From contig NZ_AP025028.1 in assembly GCF_003114835.2 (NCBI RefSeq), positions 2,136,001-2,200,000 on the forward strand: a stretch of DNA of 64,000 nt. The letters are read 5' to 3'. The notes under the pieces were generated by a model that made no database searches, was not told where the DNA came from, and was given only the letters and a program-made list of their open reading frames with translations. The DNA is from Leptospira kobayashii. GTDB taxonomy: Bacteria; Spirochaetota; Leptospiria; Leptospirales; Leptospiraceae. Positions 44,746 to 54,205 of the stretch are shown here, in pieces; the first letter of the stretch is position 1; every line of letters starts with the position of its first letter. Position numbers and translations under genes: made by a program.

Positions 44746-46161
44746 TCAGTTTTTACAATCCAGGCTCAAATATTTGCAAACATTTGCAAAAACATCTTTT
44801 ACCGAATCCATCTTCCAATCATCTCTGTTTTTCATACCTTTCAAATAAAATCCCCCGATGGTTTTCATCTCAGGATTCTGATTGTCATACCCATGTCCGT
44901 AGATCGGTTGTTTTACGGTTTGAAAAACGGGTCCTTTCCTGGAACCGGAAATATAGATTTTTGCCTTTGTAGATAGTAAGCCCAATGCATCAGGATGTTG
45001 GGATTTTCTTAACTCTGCGATATCTTCCTTATCCCCTCTCCATTTGGTTCCGGGACAATTCATCTCCAAATCATTCTTTAAGGAAACTCTTTCCTCATCG
45101 GTCAGAACATTTCGATTGCCCGGAAGCAAAATCGCTGATCCTCCGGAACTTTTGAAAATAAAATCATATGTTTGCAAATCAGTTTGAATCCAGCCTTTAT
45201 TCAGCAAATATACGTTAGGTTGACATAAACTTTCTCCGTAGGAAAAACCATGATCGGAAATAAGAAGTAATGCCAGATCCTTACGATTGTATAAGTCCAA
45301 CGCTCTGATGAATTCTCCGAACTCGGAATCGATTTGTTTTAGTTTTTCTTTTGCCTCTGCCGAACCGGGTCCGTAAGCATGGTGAGTGCTGTCCAAATCA
45401 GTGGTATATAAAAGGAGCAAATCAGGTTGAAAGGTTTCAAACATCCAAAAACCGGTTCTGAATTTAACCAAGTCCTTAGTAACATCATTTAAAGGTTCTC
45501 CTACCGCAAGCTCCGCACGTTTATGCAGTCCTTTGCTCGAGAGTGCCCGCAAAAGTTTATCGTCTTCCGGGATTCTCTTTCGCCAAATCTGCGGTAGGTT
45601 GTAGTCGACATCAGCTCCTACGGTAACAGGCCAAAATACATTCCCAGTTTTTTTTGATTTTAATTTGGCATAATCCCAAAGGGTTTTTACTTTGATGTCT
45701 TCCGAATACCAAGTCCAGCCACCATCGTTCTTTTCAAACGGATCGACTAAGGTATTGTTTAAAATTCCGTGTACGCTCGGATCGACACCGGTGACCATTG
45801 AAGTGTGGGCCGGATACGTAACACTCGGATTTACGGTTTGAATCTCTCGGGAAAAGGAAGATTTTTCAGAAAACTCTTTTAAGTTAGGAATAAGACTTAG
45901 GATTTCAGGGGAATCAAAATAGTATCCGGGGAATCCGTCGACGGAAAGAACGATTAACTTTTGTTTTATGGTTTCCTTTTTCTTTTTGGGCTTTGCATTC
46001 AGGTTTTGAAAAGAAAAAGAAATCAGTATAAAGGTAAATCCGATGGAAAAAAGCCAGGACAAACAAATCGATTTAATGATAAACGGGAAAGTTGCAGAAA
46101 TAAGAATCTTTCCCTTGTTTTTATTCAAGGGAAAGAAATTCTTTTGCGAAAAAGGATACAT
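44746..46161 (-). CDS. Type I phosphodiesterase / alkaline-phosphatase-superfamily protein
   Basis: Ectonucleotide pyrophosphatase-like hydrolase, 471 residues, with an N-terminal signal anchor (about 27-52, SICLSWLFSIGFTFILISFSF), so it faces the periplasm. The metal site begins at LIVLSVDGFPGYYF (first aspartate); the nucleophile threonine is in NPSVTYPAHTSMVTG near residues 109-123; further ligands are in YTTDLDSTHHAYGPGS and LLISDHGFSYG. The final part has the H in PIYGHGYDN. Substrates may be nucleotides or phosphodiesters; none can be named. It follows fliM by 21 bases. Confidence 0.9.
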   Translation of the reverse strand: MYPFSQKNFFPLNKNKGKILISATFPFIIKSICLSWLFSIGFTFILISFSFQNLNAKPKKKKETIKQKLIVLSVDGFPGYYFDSPEILSLIPNLKEFSEKSSFSREIQTVNPSVTYPAHTSMVTGVDPSVHGILNNTLVDPFEKNDGGWTWYSEDIKVKTLWDYAKLKSKKTGNVFWPVTVGADVDYNLPQIWRKRIPEDDKLLRALSSKGLHKRAELAVGEPLNDVTKDLVKFRTGFWMFETFQPDLLLLYTTDLDSTHHAYGPGSAEAKEKLKQIDSEFGEFIRALDLYNRKDLALLLISDHGFSYGESLCQPNVYLLNKGWIQTDLQTYDFIFKSSGGSAILLPGNRNVLTDEERVSLKNDLEMNCPGTKWRGDKEDIAELRKSQHPDALGLLSTKAKIYISGSRKGPVFQTVKQPIYGHGYDNQNPEMKTIGGFYLKGMKNRDDWKMDSVKDVFANVCKYLSLDCKN

Positions 46162-46182
46162 TTAATCTAAAGTTAGATTGAA

Positions 46183-47208
46183 TTAGTATTCTTGTTCGGA
46201 ACGGGTCGATCCTAACAATTCATCAGGAATGTCTTCGATGGAATCTCCGATTTGAATGGCCAGACGATTTCCCACTCTACCAGGAGTAGCTTTGAACTTG
46301 CTGCGATCCCCTACTTTCACGGTGAGATCAGTTTTGATCGGAGTGTTTTCCAATTTGATCACGTCTCCTGTATGCAAGTTCATCAGATCGTTTAACGAAA
46401 TATCCACGCTCCCCACTTCGGAGATCAAAGGGATTTTGACTTGGTCCAATCGTTCCTGGATGACCGCTCTGTTTTCGTCCACTTCCCCTTTACGAATCGA
46501 GGAATACCAGTACTGCGCGGAAAGTTTGTTGATGATCGGTTCAATCGTGATATAGGGAATACAAAGGTTTGTCATCCCCTCTACTTCCCCTACTTTTGTT
46601 TCCAGTGTAATTAATACCACCATATCATTCGGAGGAACCACTTGGGCGAATTGAGGGTTTGTTTCAATATTTCCAAGACGAGGACGAAGGTCGATTACGG
46701 TAGACCATGACTCTCTCAGGTTTCCTAAAATCCTTACGATGATACCTTCCATTACCGAAAGCTCGATATCGGAAAGTTCCCGGTTTACTTTAGAGGATTC
46801 TCCCTTACCACCAAACAAACGATCGATGATTGTAAAGGAGATGGAAGGATCGATTTCAAGGATGGCAGATCCACGAAGAGGGTCCATATTGATAACGGCA
46901 AGGGTGGTCGGGTTCGGAATGGAACGGATAAATTCTTCGTAAGTCAACTGATCCACCGAAGCAACGTGAACTACAACAAGTGCCCGGAGCTGTGCGGAAA
47001 GACCTGTCGTAGCAAGACGTGCAAAAGTTTCATGCATCATCTGCAAAGTACGAATCTGGTCTTTTGAAAACTTATCCGGTCTTTTGAAATCGTAGATCTT
47101 AACTTTTTTCTGTTCACCTACGGAAGAATATTCATCTTCTGACACCTCTCCTGAAGAGATGGCGTTTAACAGTGCATCAATTTCGTCCTGTGAGAGAATT
47201 TCGGTCAT
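46183..47208 (-). CDS. fliM: Flagellar motor switch protein FliM
   Basis: C-ring protein that binds phospho-CheY and sets the direction of rotation of the periplasmic flagella. The 341-residue protein has the N-terminal CheY-binding segment LSQDEIDALLNAI at about 4-16, the FliM core (YDFKRPDKFSKDQIRTLQMMHE, LSAQLRALV, LTYEEFIRSIPNPT, GSAILEIDPSISFTIIDRLFGG) and the C-terminal SpoA domain (LMNLHTGDVIKLENTPI). The ATG overlaps the stop of the upstream gene (ATGA). fliN lies separately at 56104-56619. Confidence 0.97.
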   Translation of the reverse strand: MTEILSQDEIDALLNAISSGEVSEDEYSSVGEQKKVKIYDFKRPDKFSKDQIRTLQMMHETFARLATTGLSAQLRALVVVHVASVDQLTYEEFIRSIPNPTTLAVINMDPLRGSAILEIDPSISFTIIDRLFGGKGESSKVNRELSDIELSVMEGIIVRILGNLRESWSTVIDLRPRLGNIETNPQFAQVVPPNDMVVLITLETKVGEVEGMTNLCIPYITIEPIINKLSAQYWYSSIRKGEVDENRAVIQERLDQVKIPLISEVGSVDISLNDLMNLHTGDVIKLENTPIKTDLTVKVGDRSKFKATPGRVGNRLAIQIGDSIEDIPDELLGSTRSEQEY

Positions 47209-48191
47209 TTTTTTACCTTAACCAGTAGATTCTTAATTTGCCAATATCCAACTCTATTTCCTTCGTCTTTTTTTAAGGAATAACTGTACTCATATCTTGT
47301 TTTAAAACGCCCGATCATTCTTTCCACATAAACTTGGACTCTCGCATCGTTTTTAGAAGGATAATCCACGGAAAGAACTTTGAAATATTTCAATTTGCCG
47401 GAAGGTGATTCCGTAAGATATCGTTTGAACTCTTCCACGATGGCATCTTTGTCACTTGCATGACTTTCCGCATAAACGGTACTAAACCGGTCATAATTTA
47501 AGATATATTCCGAAAAATCGATCCATTTGAAATGAGATTCCCAATTCTTCTTCATTTCAGACCCGAGGAATAAAAAGATAGTTTCTTCCGGAGTGACAAA
47601 TCCGGTTTCTCCTAAGTTTTGCGCGAGAGGGGTAAAGTTTCTTTCTTTATTCGATTTTTCCAAAAGAAAGGAAGAAGTATTTTCAGATCTTAAAAAAGAA
47701 TCTTTGTCTTCCGTATAATTGGGATAAAAATAACCGGTGATAAAGTACTTTTTACCTGGCAAAAAGGAGTAATATTCATCCAGGTAAATGATCTTGGAAA
47801 AGGATTCGTTTCGATGGAGTGCGATTTCTTTGTTTTCATCGCCTACAAGATTCACAACAGTCGTTCTTCTTTTTAAGATAGGATCGTGAAACTCGGGATC
47901 TTCCAGAGGAGCCACCAAACGGTCGTCTTCGTCTTTGATGATGATCTGAAAAGAGTAACGAAAATCCCCGGCTGGAAAAATGCGAACGACTTCTTTTCCG
48001 GTATTTTGAATCGAATATTGTAAGGGAATTCTTTCTCCTTCCGTAAAATTTCTTTTGGCCAGACTAACTTTGATTTTAGATTGAAGAGCGACAAAATTTT
48101 CCACTCTTTCTCCGCGTGCGTCCCTATCGGGAATGGCGAAAAGAGAGCTGGTGAAAGACAAAATCAGAAATCCGACCAAAGATACTCGCAT
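47205..48191 (-). CDS. Hypothetical exported protein, BsuPI-like plus NTF2-like regions
   Basis: 328 residues. The signal peptide covers about 1-18 (LVGFLILSFTSSLFA). Residues about 35-160 look like an Ig-type BsuPI domain: IKVSLAKRNFTEGERIPLQYSIQNTG then VRIFPAGDFRYSFQIIIKDED. Residues about 215-328 resemble an NTF2/SnoaL-like fold (WIDFSEYILNYDRFSTVYAESHASDKDAIVEEFKRYL, then VQVYVERMIGRFKTRYEYSYSL). Both readings are by eye. Its stop overlaps the fliM start by 4 bases, so it is made together with the motor protein, and a role around the flagellar motor is possible but unproven. Confidence 0.7.
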   Translation of the reverse strand: MRVSLVGFLILSFTSSLFAIPDRDARGERVENFVALQSKIKVSLAKRNFTEGERIPLQYSIQNTGKEVVRIFPAGDFRYSFQIIIKDEDDRLVAPLEDPEFHDPILKRRTTVVNLVGDENKEIALHRNESFSKIIYLDEYYSFLPGKKYFITGYFYPNYTEDKDSFLRSENTSSFLLEKSNKERNFTPLAQNLGETGFVTPEETIFLFLGSEMKKNWESHFKWIDFSEYILNYDRFSTVYAESHASDKDAIVEEFKRYLTESPSGKLKYFKVLSVDYPSKNDARVQVYVERMIGRFKTRYEYSYSLKKDEGNRVGYWQIKNLLVKVKK

Positions 48192-48255
48192 ACAGTATCA
48201 ATTTCGGCAGAAACCCGAAATCTTTAGGAGATTTTTTAAGACATAAATGGGCGGA

Positions 48256-48852
48256 TCAGACCATTCTTTTTGCTTCTGCAATGATATAATCCGCAATCCG
48301 AATCAAACGGACCATAATCGCACGAAACTTTTTGTACTGATAATAATTTTCACGGTGTTTGTCCAAATGGGACTCAACAAGTGCCACAGTTTTTGAAGAA
48401 ATCTTCATGTTTTTGATCTCGTTTTCAGTGATCCCGTAAAGATTTGCCTCGGAGACAAATCGGTTCAATTCTTTGACTAAACTTTCATCCGTTAAATCCT
48501 GGATCTCGAATACCTTTTCTATTTTTAAAATAAAATCGGTCAGAGTTCGTTTGATCTTCGCCTCTTCCTCATTCGGCTTTCGTTTCGCAGTCATCTGAGT
48601 CAACACCTCGTAACGGTCCAAGGCATTCTCATACAATTCATTGACTTTTGATTTTTGTCCCAATATAAAACTCATATAGGACAAAAGACCGACCAAGGTA
48701 TCGGGGTATTTATTGATGGAACCGATTTCATCCAAAGCATTGGAAAAACCTTCCTCATCATGAGGGACGAGTTGAATGAAGTCCAAGACCGGTTCCACGG
48801 AGGAGCCGGCAGTGTATTTTCGAATGATTTCAACTCCGTCTAAGTAATTCAT
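48256..48852 (-). CDS. Hypothetical helical protein
   Basis: Not recognised; 198 residues with no signal peptide. Nearly all predicted helix: an N-terminal tetratricopeptide-like part (VEPVLDFIQLVPHDEEGFSNALDEIGSI, LVGLLSYMSFILGQKSKVNELYENALDRYEVL) and a charged C-terminal bundle (SHLDKHRENYYQYKKFRAIMVRLIRIADYIIAEAKRM). Its start abuts the cyclophilin stop with a 1-base overlap. The gene lies 64 bases before the exported protein at 47205. Confidence 0.65.
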   Translation of the reverse strand: MNYLDGVEIIRKYTAGSSVEPVLDFIQLVPHDEEGFSNALDEIGSINKYPDTLVGLLSYMSFILGQKSKVNELYENALDRYEVLTQMTAKRKPNEEEAKIKRTLTDFILKIEKVFEIQDLTDESLVKELNRFVSEANLYGITENEIKNMKISSKTVALVESHLDKHRENYYQYKKFRAIMVRLIRIADYIIAEAKRMV

Positions 48853-49733
48853 TATCTTTTATCTACCACTAATACTTTTCTAATCGTAGTTTGCAAGTTT
48901 CCCTTTTCGATGATTCGATCCAAAACTTCCGCTCCGGAAACCAAATGACCAAATACAGTGTGAATTCCATCCAAATGAGGAGTGTCCACCTGGTTGATGA
49001 AAAACTGAGATCCGTTTGTATTGGGGCCTGCATTGGCCATAGCCAAAGAATGTCGGACTGCTTTTTTACTAGGAACAACTTCATTGAAACGATATCCGAT
49101 CCTGTATAGAATCTCCATAACGGGAAGTTCCAAAGCATCCGTATAAGCGGCTTCGACTTCCGCACGTTTTTCGTCTAACTGTTGTCTGCTCAAGATATTG
49201 AATTCGGAAAGTACGACTCTTTGCAATTGGGCTTGGTATTGAGGGGCATCTTTCACTTTTAATTTATCAAGCCCGATCGCTTTCGCATTGATCTCATCTT
49301 CAAACTTATAACCCGGGCCTCCTCCTCCGTCTCCCCTAGGACATCCGCCTTGCGCCATGAAATCGGGGATCACTCTATGAAACTTTAGCCCATCGTAAAA
49401 GGGACGTCTTTCTTTTATCCCTTTTTCATTTGTGAAATCTTTTTCCCCTTGGGCAAGATCGATAAAGTTTTGTACTGTTTTGGGAGCTGCGTCCGCAAAT
49501 AATTCCAAAACCAGATCCCCTGCCGTTGTTTGCAGGACGGCATAAACCGCCGGTTTTTCAGGAAGCTTTACATTGACAGTATCCAAACGTTTTACTATGA
49601 CTTTCGTGCTGGAATAAGAGATAGGTTCGTATGTTATTTTTTTGAATCTTTTTTCACCGCATTGGATGATTATAAAAGAGAACCCGAATAATGCGAATAT
49701 CAGGATAAGTTTCGCTTGAAAAATCTTAAACAT
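48852..49733 (-). CDS. Cyclophilin-type peptidyl-prolyl isomerase, lipoprotein with insertion
   Basis: 293-residue prolyl isomerase with a lipobox FSFIIIQC near residue 25, so probably lipid-anchored. The cyclophilin fold starts at about 62 ([30 protein letters not shown]); [31 protein letters not shown] and [10 protein letters not shown] carry the active-site R, F, M, Q, F and H. Between YKFEDEI and SLAMAN there is an insert of about 75 residues ([18 protein letters not shown] ... [12 protein letters not shown]) not found in small cyclophilins. The gene overlaps argH by 8 bases and the following gene by 1. Confidence 0.93.
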   Translation of the reverse strand: MFKIFQAKLILIFALFGFSFIIIQCGEKRFKKITYEPISYSSTKVIVKRLDTVNVKLPEKPAVYAVLQTTAGDLVLELFADAAPKTVQNFIDLAQGEKDFTNEKGIKERRPFYDGLKFHRVIPDFMAQGGCPRGDGGGGPGYKFEDEINAKAIGLDKLKVKDAPQYQAQLQRVVLSEFNILSRQQLDEKRAEVEAAYTDALELPVMEILYRIGYRFNEVVPSKKAVRHSLAMANAGPNTNGSQFFINQVDTPHLDGIHTVFGHLVSGAEVLDRIIEKGNLQTTIRKVLVVDKR

Positions 49734-51162
49734 TCTTTTTGCCTTTGGATGATTGAATTTGAAATCGTTTTTCTAGTTCTTTGAGTTTTCGCTTAGCATT
49801 CTTTAGCTGCTCTTTCTGCATCGGTTTGGAAGTTCCCCCGGGAACATTCTTTTTATCACAAGAAGTCTCGAGTACGATCGCATCTTCATAGCCCGGATCG
49901 GCTAAAACCGCATGGATCTTTCCTCTTTCCCCTTGCGGGATGGTAAATAAATCCCAACCCTTGGAGGAACAATGTTTCACAAGCTCCCCAACAATTTCAT
50001 GTGACGTTCGAAAAGGAATCTTTTTTTGAAAAACGAGCCAATCCGCTAAATCGGTTGCAGTCGAAAAACCGGAACGCAGACTTTTCACGGCATTTGCAGG
50101 AAAAATCTCGAGCCCACTCACCATCTCCCGAATTCCTTCGATGGCAAGTTTCACCTGTTTGACAGTATCGAACAAAGGGATTTTGTCTTCTTGAAAATCC
50201 CGATTGTACGCAGAAGGAGTTCCCTTCATCATCATCAGAACATGATTGAGTCCCCCTACCACTCTTCCCGTTTTACCACGAATCAGTTCGGCAACATCAG
50301 GATTTTTTTTCTGAGGCATGATCGACGAACCTGTGGTAAGCGAATCGGGAAGTTTGAAATAGGAAAACTCCTGGGAAGAAAACAAAATGATCTCTTCGCA
50401 AAACCGGGAAGCATGGATATAAAACTGGGATGATACGAATAAAAATTTCAGGATATGGTCTCTTTGCGAAACAGCATCCATTGAATTTTCGGAGATTCTA
50501 CCCAGATTCAAATCCTTTTGTAAAAAATTTCTGTCCGTCGCATAATTCACTCCGGCCAAGGCACCGGAACCTAAGACCAGTTCATCGGCCCTTTCTCTTG
50601 CGGATAAAAAATCTTCGAAATCACGAACATTTGCCCAAAAATGAGATAAAAAATAATGAGAAGCCCGGATCGGTTGCGCGATCTGCAAATGAGTGTATCC
50701 GGGGATGACGATGTCGATCGACTTTTCGGCCTTTTCCACCCAACTTTCCAAAAGGGAGAACAGAAGACTCAAGATATTTGTTATTTCTTCTTTCAGATAA
50801 AGACGTACGTCTTGAGAAACCTGATCGTTTCTGGAACGGGCGGTATGCAATTTTTTTCCCAAATCACCCAAAATATCAGTTAGGCGGGATTCGATGGACA
50901 TATGAATGTCTTCATTTTCTATTTTAAATTCGAATTTGCCGGACTCTATTTCCTTTCCGATAAACTTTAGAGTATCTTCGATTTTTTTTTGTTCTTCGCC
51001 GGTCAGAATCCCTATCTTCTTCAACATTCTGGAGTGGGAAATCGATCCGGTAATGTCCTGGCGATACAGTTCCTTATCAAAACTAATCGACTCACCGATT
51101 CGAACCATAAGTGAGGAAGGAGCTTCTGAAAATCGCCCTCCCCAAAGTTTTTTTTCTTTCAT
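49726..51162 (-). CDS. argH: Argininosuccinate lyase
   Basis: Last step of arginine synthesis, splitting argininosuccinate into arginine and fumarate. At 478 residues it is typical of the fumarase/aspartase superfamily: [14 protein letters not shown] at the start, [28 protein letters not shown], and the signature loop [21 protein letters not shown] near 276-296, with the catalytic serine. The C-terminal 40 residues are lysine-rich ([23 protein letters not shown]) and look like an extra tail. Its start overlaps the stop of the haem-binding gene (ATGA). Confidence 0.97.
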   Translation of the reverse strand: MKEKKLWGGRFSEAPSSLMVRIGESISFDKELYRQDITGSISHSRMLKKIGILTGEEQKKIEDTLKFIGKEIESGKFEFKIENEDIHMSIESRLTDILGDLGKKLHTARSRNDQVSQDVRLYLKEEITNILSLLFSLLESWVEKAEKSIDIVIPGYTHLQIAQPIRASHYFLSHFWANVRDFEDFLSARERADELVLGSGALAGVNYATDRNFLQKDLNLGRISENSMDAVSQRDHILKFLFVSSQFYIHASRFCEEIILFSSQEFSYFKLPDSLTTGSSIMPQKKNPDVAELIRGKTGRVVGGLNHVLMMMKGTPSAYNRDFQEDKIPLFDTVKQVKLAIEGIREMVSGLEIFPANAVKSLRSGFSTATDLADWLVFQKKIPFRTSHEIVGELVKHCSSKGWDLFTIPQGERGKIHAVLADPGYEDAIVLETSCDKKNVPGGTSKPMQKEQLKNAKRKLKELEKRFQIQSSKGKKNV

Positions 51163-51599
51163 AAAGATTCCTTTTCGCTCTCCTCTTCCAATGCGGAAAT
51201 CCAGTCTTTCAGTATTTTTATATCTTCCTCGCCAATGACCGCATCTCTATGAATCCAAGTATAGGATTTCAAGGGCATCTCATCTTCTTCGATCGCTTCC
51301 AAAATCGAATCCGCTTTTTTGATCTTTTTATCAAGGGAAAGTTTTTCCCATTCGGAGAAATTGAGCTCTTCTCTTCCTTCTCTTACATGATTGGAAACAA
51401 AATAGGATAGGGGAAATACATAAGAATAGATCGGCCATTTTGTTTTATGGGAATGGCAATCGTAACAACTTCTCTCCAGGATGGAATTCAATTTAGAATC
51501 CACGCGGATCGGCGCGGACTCTTCCGGATTCTCTCTTTCCACAGGGATGAATTGGACAAGAACCAAAAGAATCAAAAATAGATAAGCTACCCTTTTCAT
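51159..51599 (-). CDS. Haem-binding-domain protein (CxxCH)
   Basis: 146 residues with an N-terminal hydrophobic signal or anchor ([16 protein letters not shown]). The motif [19 protein letters not shown] near 45-63 contains CxxCH and matches the Haem_bd family: CYDCHS(N/H)xTxWPxYS then a helix with P-S-Y/F-V-x-x-H-V. The family is predicted to bind c-type haem in the periplasm, which needs a cytochrome c maturation system not seen here. It is first in the run that continues with argH, cyclophilin and fliM. Confidence 0.88.
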   Translation of the reverse strand: MKRVAYLFLILLVLVQFIPVERENPEESAPIRVDSKLNSILERSCYDCHSHKTKWPIYSYVFPLSYFVSNHVREGREELNFSEWEKLSLDKKIKKADSILEAIEEDEMPLKSYTWIHRDAVIGEEDIKILKDWISALEEESEKESL

Positions 51600-51697
51600 A
51601 TCTCATGACAGGGTTTAGGAAAGAGGATGAATTCAAAGTATATTTTTATCTTGCTAATGGGCGAAAGGACGGTCTTGATTCCCTACAGGAGCAAATA

Positions 51698-52159
51698 TTG
51701 GAGATTTTATTCGAACAATCCCCTTACCTTTGGATCATAGGTGGGATTCTATTTTTAGCTTTAGAATTTGTTTTTCCAGGTACATTTATCATGTTCTTGG
51801 GGATCGGTGGAATCATCACAGGGATTACCGCGCGACTGATACCTATGAGTTTTACGGCTCAAGTGGTAATCTGGATGATATCAACACTTGCCTCACTGAT
51901 TTTAGGCGGTTCGGCGGTCAAAAAATTATTCAAATCGGAATCAACTGTAGATCCTTTTATCAAAGACGATTATTTACAACAAATCGTCCCGGTCGAAACG
52001 GATATTCTGGTAGGACAGTTGGGAGGCAAAGTGCGATTCCAAGGAACTGTTTGGGATGCCATCAGCCAAAAGGAAAGAATTCCAAAAGGTTCCCAAGTAA
52101 GAATTTTATCCCGTGATAATCTCACTTTCACAGTGGAAAAAATTTCACTCGGAGATTGA
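51698..52159 (+). CDS. NfeD-family membrane protein
   Basis: NfeD-type partner of SPFH/stomatin proteins, thought to act in membrane microdomain upkeep. I take the TTG at 51698-51700 as start: AGGAG stands six bases upstream and the resulting 153-residue protein begins just before the first helix (YLWIIGGILFLALEFVFPG), as in other short NfeD proteins. An ATG at 51605 adds 31 unlike residues and nearly touches the divergent gene. Two or three helices follow (MFLGIGGIITGITARLI, VVIWMISTLASLILGG), then a C-terminal OB-fold (LVGQLGGKVRFQGTVWDAIS, GSQVRILSRDNLTFTVE). Two SPFH genes follow. Confidence 0.88.
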   Translation: MEILFEQSPYLWIIGGILFLALEFVFPGTFIMFLGIGGIITGITARLIPMSFTAQVVIWMISTLASLILGGSAVKKLFKSESTVDPFIKDDYLQQIVPVETDILVGQLGGKVRFQGTVWDAISQKERIPKGSQVRILSRDNLTFTVEKISLGD

Positions 52160-52267
52160 TTCTTTTTCGATTTAAAAAAAAACGATTCCAATAAAAAATC
52201 CCTTTTCTCTTTCCCTGCCCTAGTCTATCATAACGTCCTAGTCAGAATAAGGAGAAAAGAAAGATAC

Positions 52268-53194
52268 ATGGGCTCTGTATTCATTATTATCTTTGTTTTG
52301 CTGATTTATATCATCAGTAAAACAATCATCATCGTTCCGGAACAAAGCGAACACATCAAAGAAAGGTTAGGCGTATTTCAAGGCGTTCTCAAACCCGGAT
52401 TTTATTTTATGATCCCTTTCGTGGATCAAATCCGTTACAGACAAAATCTAAAAGAACAAACGATCGATATTGATCCGCAAGTATGTATTACCAAAGACAA
52501 CGTCTCCGTAGAAGTGGATGGGGTTTTGTATATGAAGGTAATCGATAGCGAAAAAGCATCCTACGGAATCGACAATTTCATGTTGGCGACTTCACAGCTG
52601 GCACAGACAACTCTTCGTTCCGAAATCGGTAAACTTGTGTTAGACAATCTATTATCCGAAAGAGAAGAAATCAATGCGAATGTGGTTTCCAATATAGATC
52701 GTGCAACCGACCCTTGGGGAATCAAAGTGACCCGTTATGAAATCAGAAACATCACTCCTCCCAAACAAATCCTTTTGGAAATGGAAAACCAGATGAAGGC
52801 AGAGAGAGAAAGAAGAGCCGAGATTACCATTTCCCAAGGTGAAAAAGAATCCCTTGTGAACAAATCCGTGGGAGAAAGGCAGGAATCGATCAATATCTCC
52901 GAAGGAGAAAAAATCAGACTGGTCAATGAAGCGGAAGGTAGAGCCAAAGAAATCGAAGTCATCGCAACGGCAACAGCTCGTGGTTTGAAATTGGTTTCCG
53001 AAGCTATTAACAAAAAAGGTGGAAAGGAAGCAGTGAGCTTGCAGATCACCCAAGAGTATTTGGAAGCATTGGGTACAATCCTGAAAACATCCAAAACCAC
53101 AGTCGTTCCGGAAAACCTGGCCAATATCGGAGGAGTCTTCGAAGGACTTTCCCGAATCACCACAAAATTGCCAAACAATAACCAAGGAGAATAA
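52268..53194 (+). CDS. SPFH/band 7 (stomatin-like) protein, first copy
   Basis: 308 residues: an N-terminal membrane helix (IIIFVLLIYIISKTIIIV), then the SPFH domain: VPEQSEHIKERLGVFQGVLKPGFYFMIPFVDQIRY, EQTIDIDPQVCITKDNVSVEVDGVLYMKV, ASYGIDNFMLATSQLAQTTLRSEIGKL and PWGIKVTRYEIRNI. A long alanine/glutamate-rich coiled coil covers about 170-240 (EGEKIRLVNEAEGRAKEIEVIATATARG). This is the stomatin/HflK-like pattern of membrane scaffold proteins that oligomerise. It follows NfeD by 108 bases and is 2 bases before a second copy. Confidence 0.94.
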   Translation: MGSVFIIIFVLLIYIISKTIIIVPEQSEHIKERLGVFQGVLKPGFYFMIPFVDQIRYRQNLKEQTIDIDPQVCITKDNVSVEVDGVLYMKVIDSEKASYGIDNFMLATSQLAQTTLRSEIGKLVLDNLLSEREEINANVVSNIDRATDPWGIKVTRYEIRNITPPKQILLEMENQMKAERERRAEITISQGEKESLVNKSVGERQESINISEGEKIRLVNEAEGRAKEIEVIATATARGLKLVSEAINKKGGKEAVSLQITQEYLEALGTILKTSKTTVVPENLANIGGVFEGLSRITTKLPNNNQGE

Positions 53195-53196
53195 CA

Positions 53197-54129
53197 ATGG
53201 ATGAAAATTATATAATCATTGGTTTTTGGACGATCATTACCATCTATCTTGCTTTAAAGATATTTCGCTGCATCAGAATCATCCCCGCACAAGACGTGTT
53301 AATCGTAGAAAGATTGGGGAAATACAGCCGGACACTCCGCGCAGGCTTTCATCTTTTGGTTCCCTTTGTGGACAGGGATGCTTATTATCTGTCATTGAAA
53401 GAACAGGCAATCGACGTACAACCCCAAATCTGTATCACGCATGACAATGTACAGGTGAAGGTGGATGGAGTACTTTATATCAAAGTAATCGATCCGGTTC
53501 GGGCGGCTTATGGAATTCAGGATTATAAATTCGCTTCGATTCAGTTGGCGCAAACCACTATGCGTTCCATCATTGGAACCATGGAACTGGACAAAACCAT
53601 CGGGGGAGAAAAGGATATGATCAATTCCACGATCGTTGCCGCAGTCGATCAAGCCTCGGGTCCTTGGGGAATCAAAGTAAACCGTTATGAGATTCTAAAT
53701 ATCGTTCCCCCAAAATCAGTGTTAGACGCGATGGAAAAAGAGAAAAAAGCTCAAATTTCAAAACGTTCACAGATTTTGCTTTCGGAAGGAGAAAGAGATT
53801 CGAGAATCAATCGTTCTCTCGGTCTCAAAGAGGAAGCGATCAACAAATCGGAAGGGGAAAAACAAAGAAGGATCAATTCTGCGGAAGGTAAAGCATCTGA
53901 GATCGAATCGATTGCACAGGCGAGCGCAAAAGGTATCGAAGCAGTTGCGAGTTCCATTGCGGAACAGGAAGGTGGATCCGCAGTCAAACTTCAGATCACG
54001 AAAGCATTCATTCAGAATTTCCTCAATCTTGCCAAAGAAAATACGGAGATACTGATCCCTGCGGATGTAATGAATCTACCGAACCTGATTGCCAACCTAA
54101 CAGGAACTAAATCGAAAACCAAAGACTAA
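53197..54129 (+). CDS. SPFH/band 7 (stomatin-like) protein, second copy
   Basis: 310 residues and clearly paralogous with the preceding protein: KIFRCIRIIPAQDVLIVERLGKYSRTLRAGFHLLVPFVDR is the standard paraslipin/stomatin start, followed by EQAIDVQPQICITHDNVQVKVDGVLYIKV and GIKVNRYEILNIVPP. A coiled-coil heptad region runs about 175-255. The two copies probably form mixed oligomers with the NfeD protein. Gene spacing is 2 bases, and a strong terminator follows, marking the operon end. Confidence 0.95.
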   Translation: MDENYIIIGFWTIITIYLALKIFRCIRIIPAQDVLIVERLGKYSRTLRAGFHLLVPFVDRDAYYLSLKEQAIDVQPQICITHDNVQVKVDGVLYIKVIDPVRAAYGIQDYKFASIQLAQTTMRSIIGTMELDKTIGGEKDMINSTIVAAVDQASGPWGIKVNRYEILNIVPPKSVLDAMEKEKKAQISKRSQILLSEGERDSRINRSLGLKEEAINKSEGEKQRRINSAEGKASEIESIAQASAKGIEAVASSIAEQEGGSAVKLQITKAFIQNFLNLAKENTEILIPADVMNLPNLIANLTGTKSKTKD

Positions 54130-54142
54130 CACCGATTTTACA

Positions 54143-54191
54143 AAATTCCCCGGATCCGAATGATTTTCGGAAAACTCCGGGGAATTTTTTT
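54143..54191 (+). terminator. Rho-independent terminator after the SPFH operon
   Basis: A perfect 12-bp stem, AAATTCCCCGGA (54143-54154) with TCCGGGGAATTT (54176-54187), ends in seven T residues (54185-54191). Its loop can form an inner TCCGA/TCGGA stem. It lies between convergent genes and may also end the RNHCP transcript from the other side, where the T run is shorter. Confidence 0.92.
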
Positions 54192-54205
54192 ATCTCAAAA
54201 AGAGT

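Noticed and set aside
51605..51697. ATG at 51605 as the NfeD start
   Set aside because: The added 31 residues are not NfeD-like, have no ribosome-binding site of note, and leave 5 bases to the divergent gene; the TTG at 51698 has AGGAG at ideal distance.
52652..53197. 181-codon minus-strand frame opposite the first SPFH gene
   Set aside because: Composition dominated by F, S, D and G as expected from the reverse of an A/E/K-rich coiled coil; the sense gene is certain.
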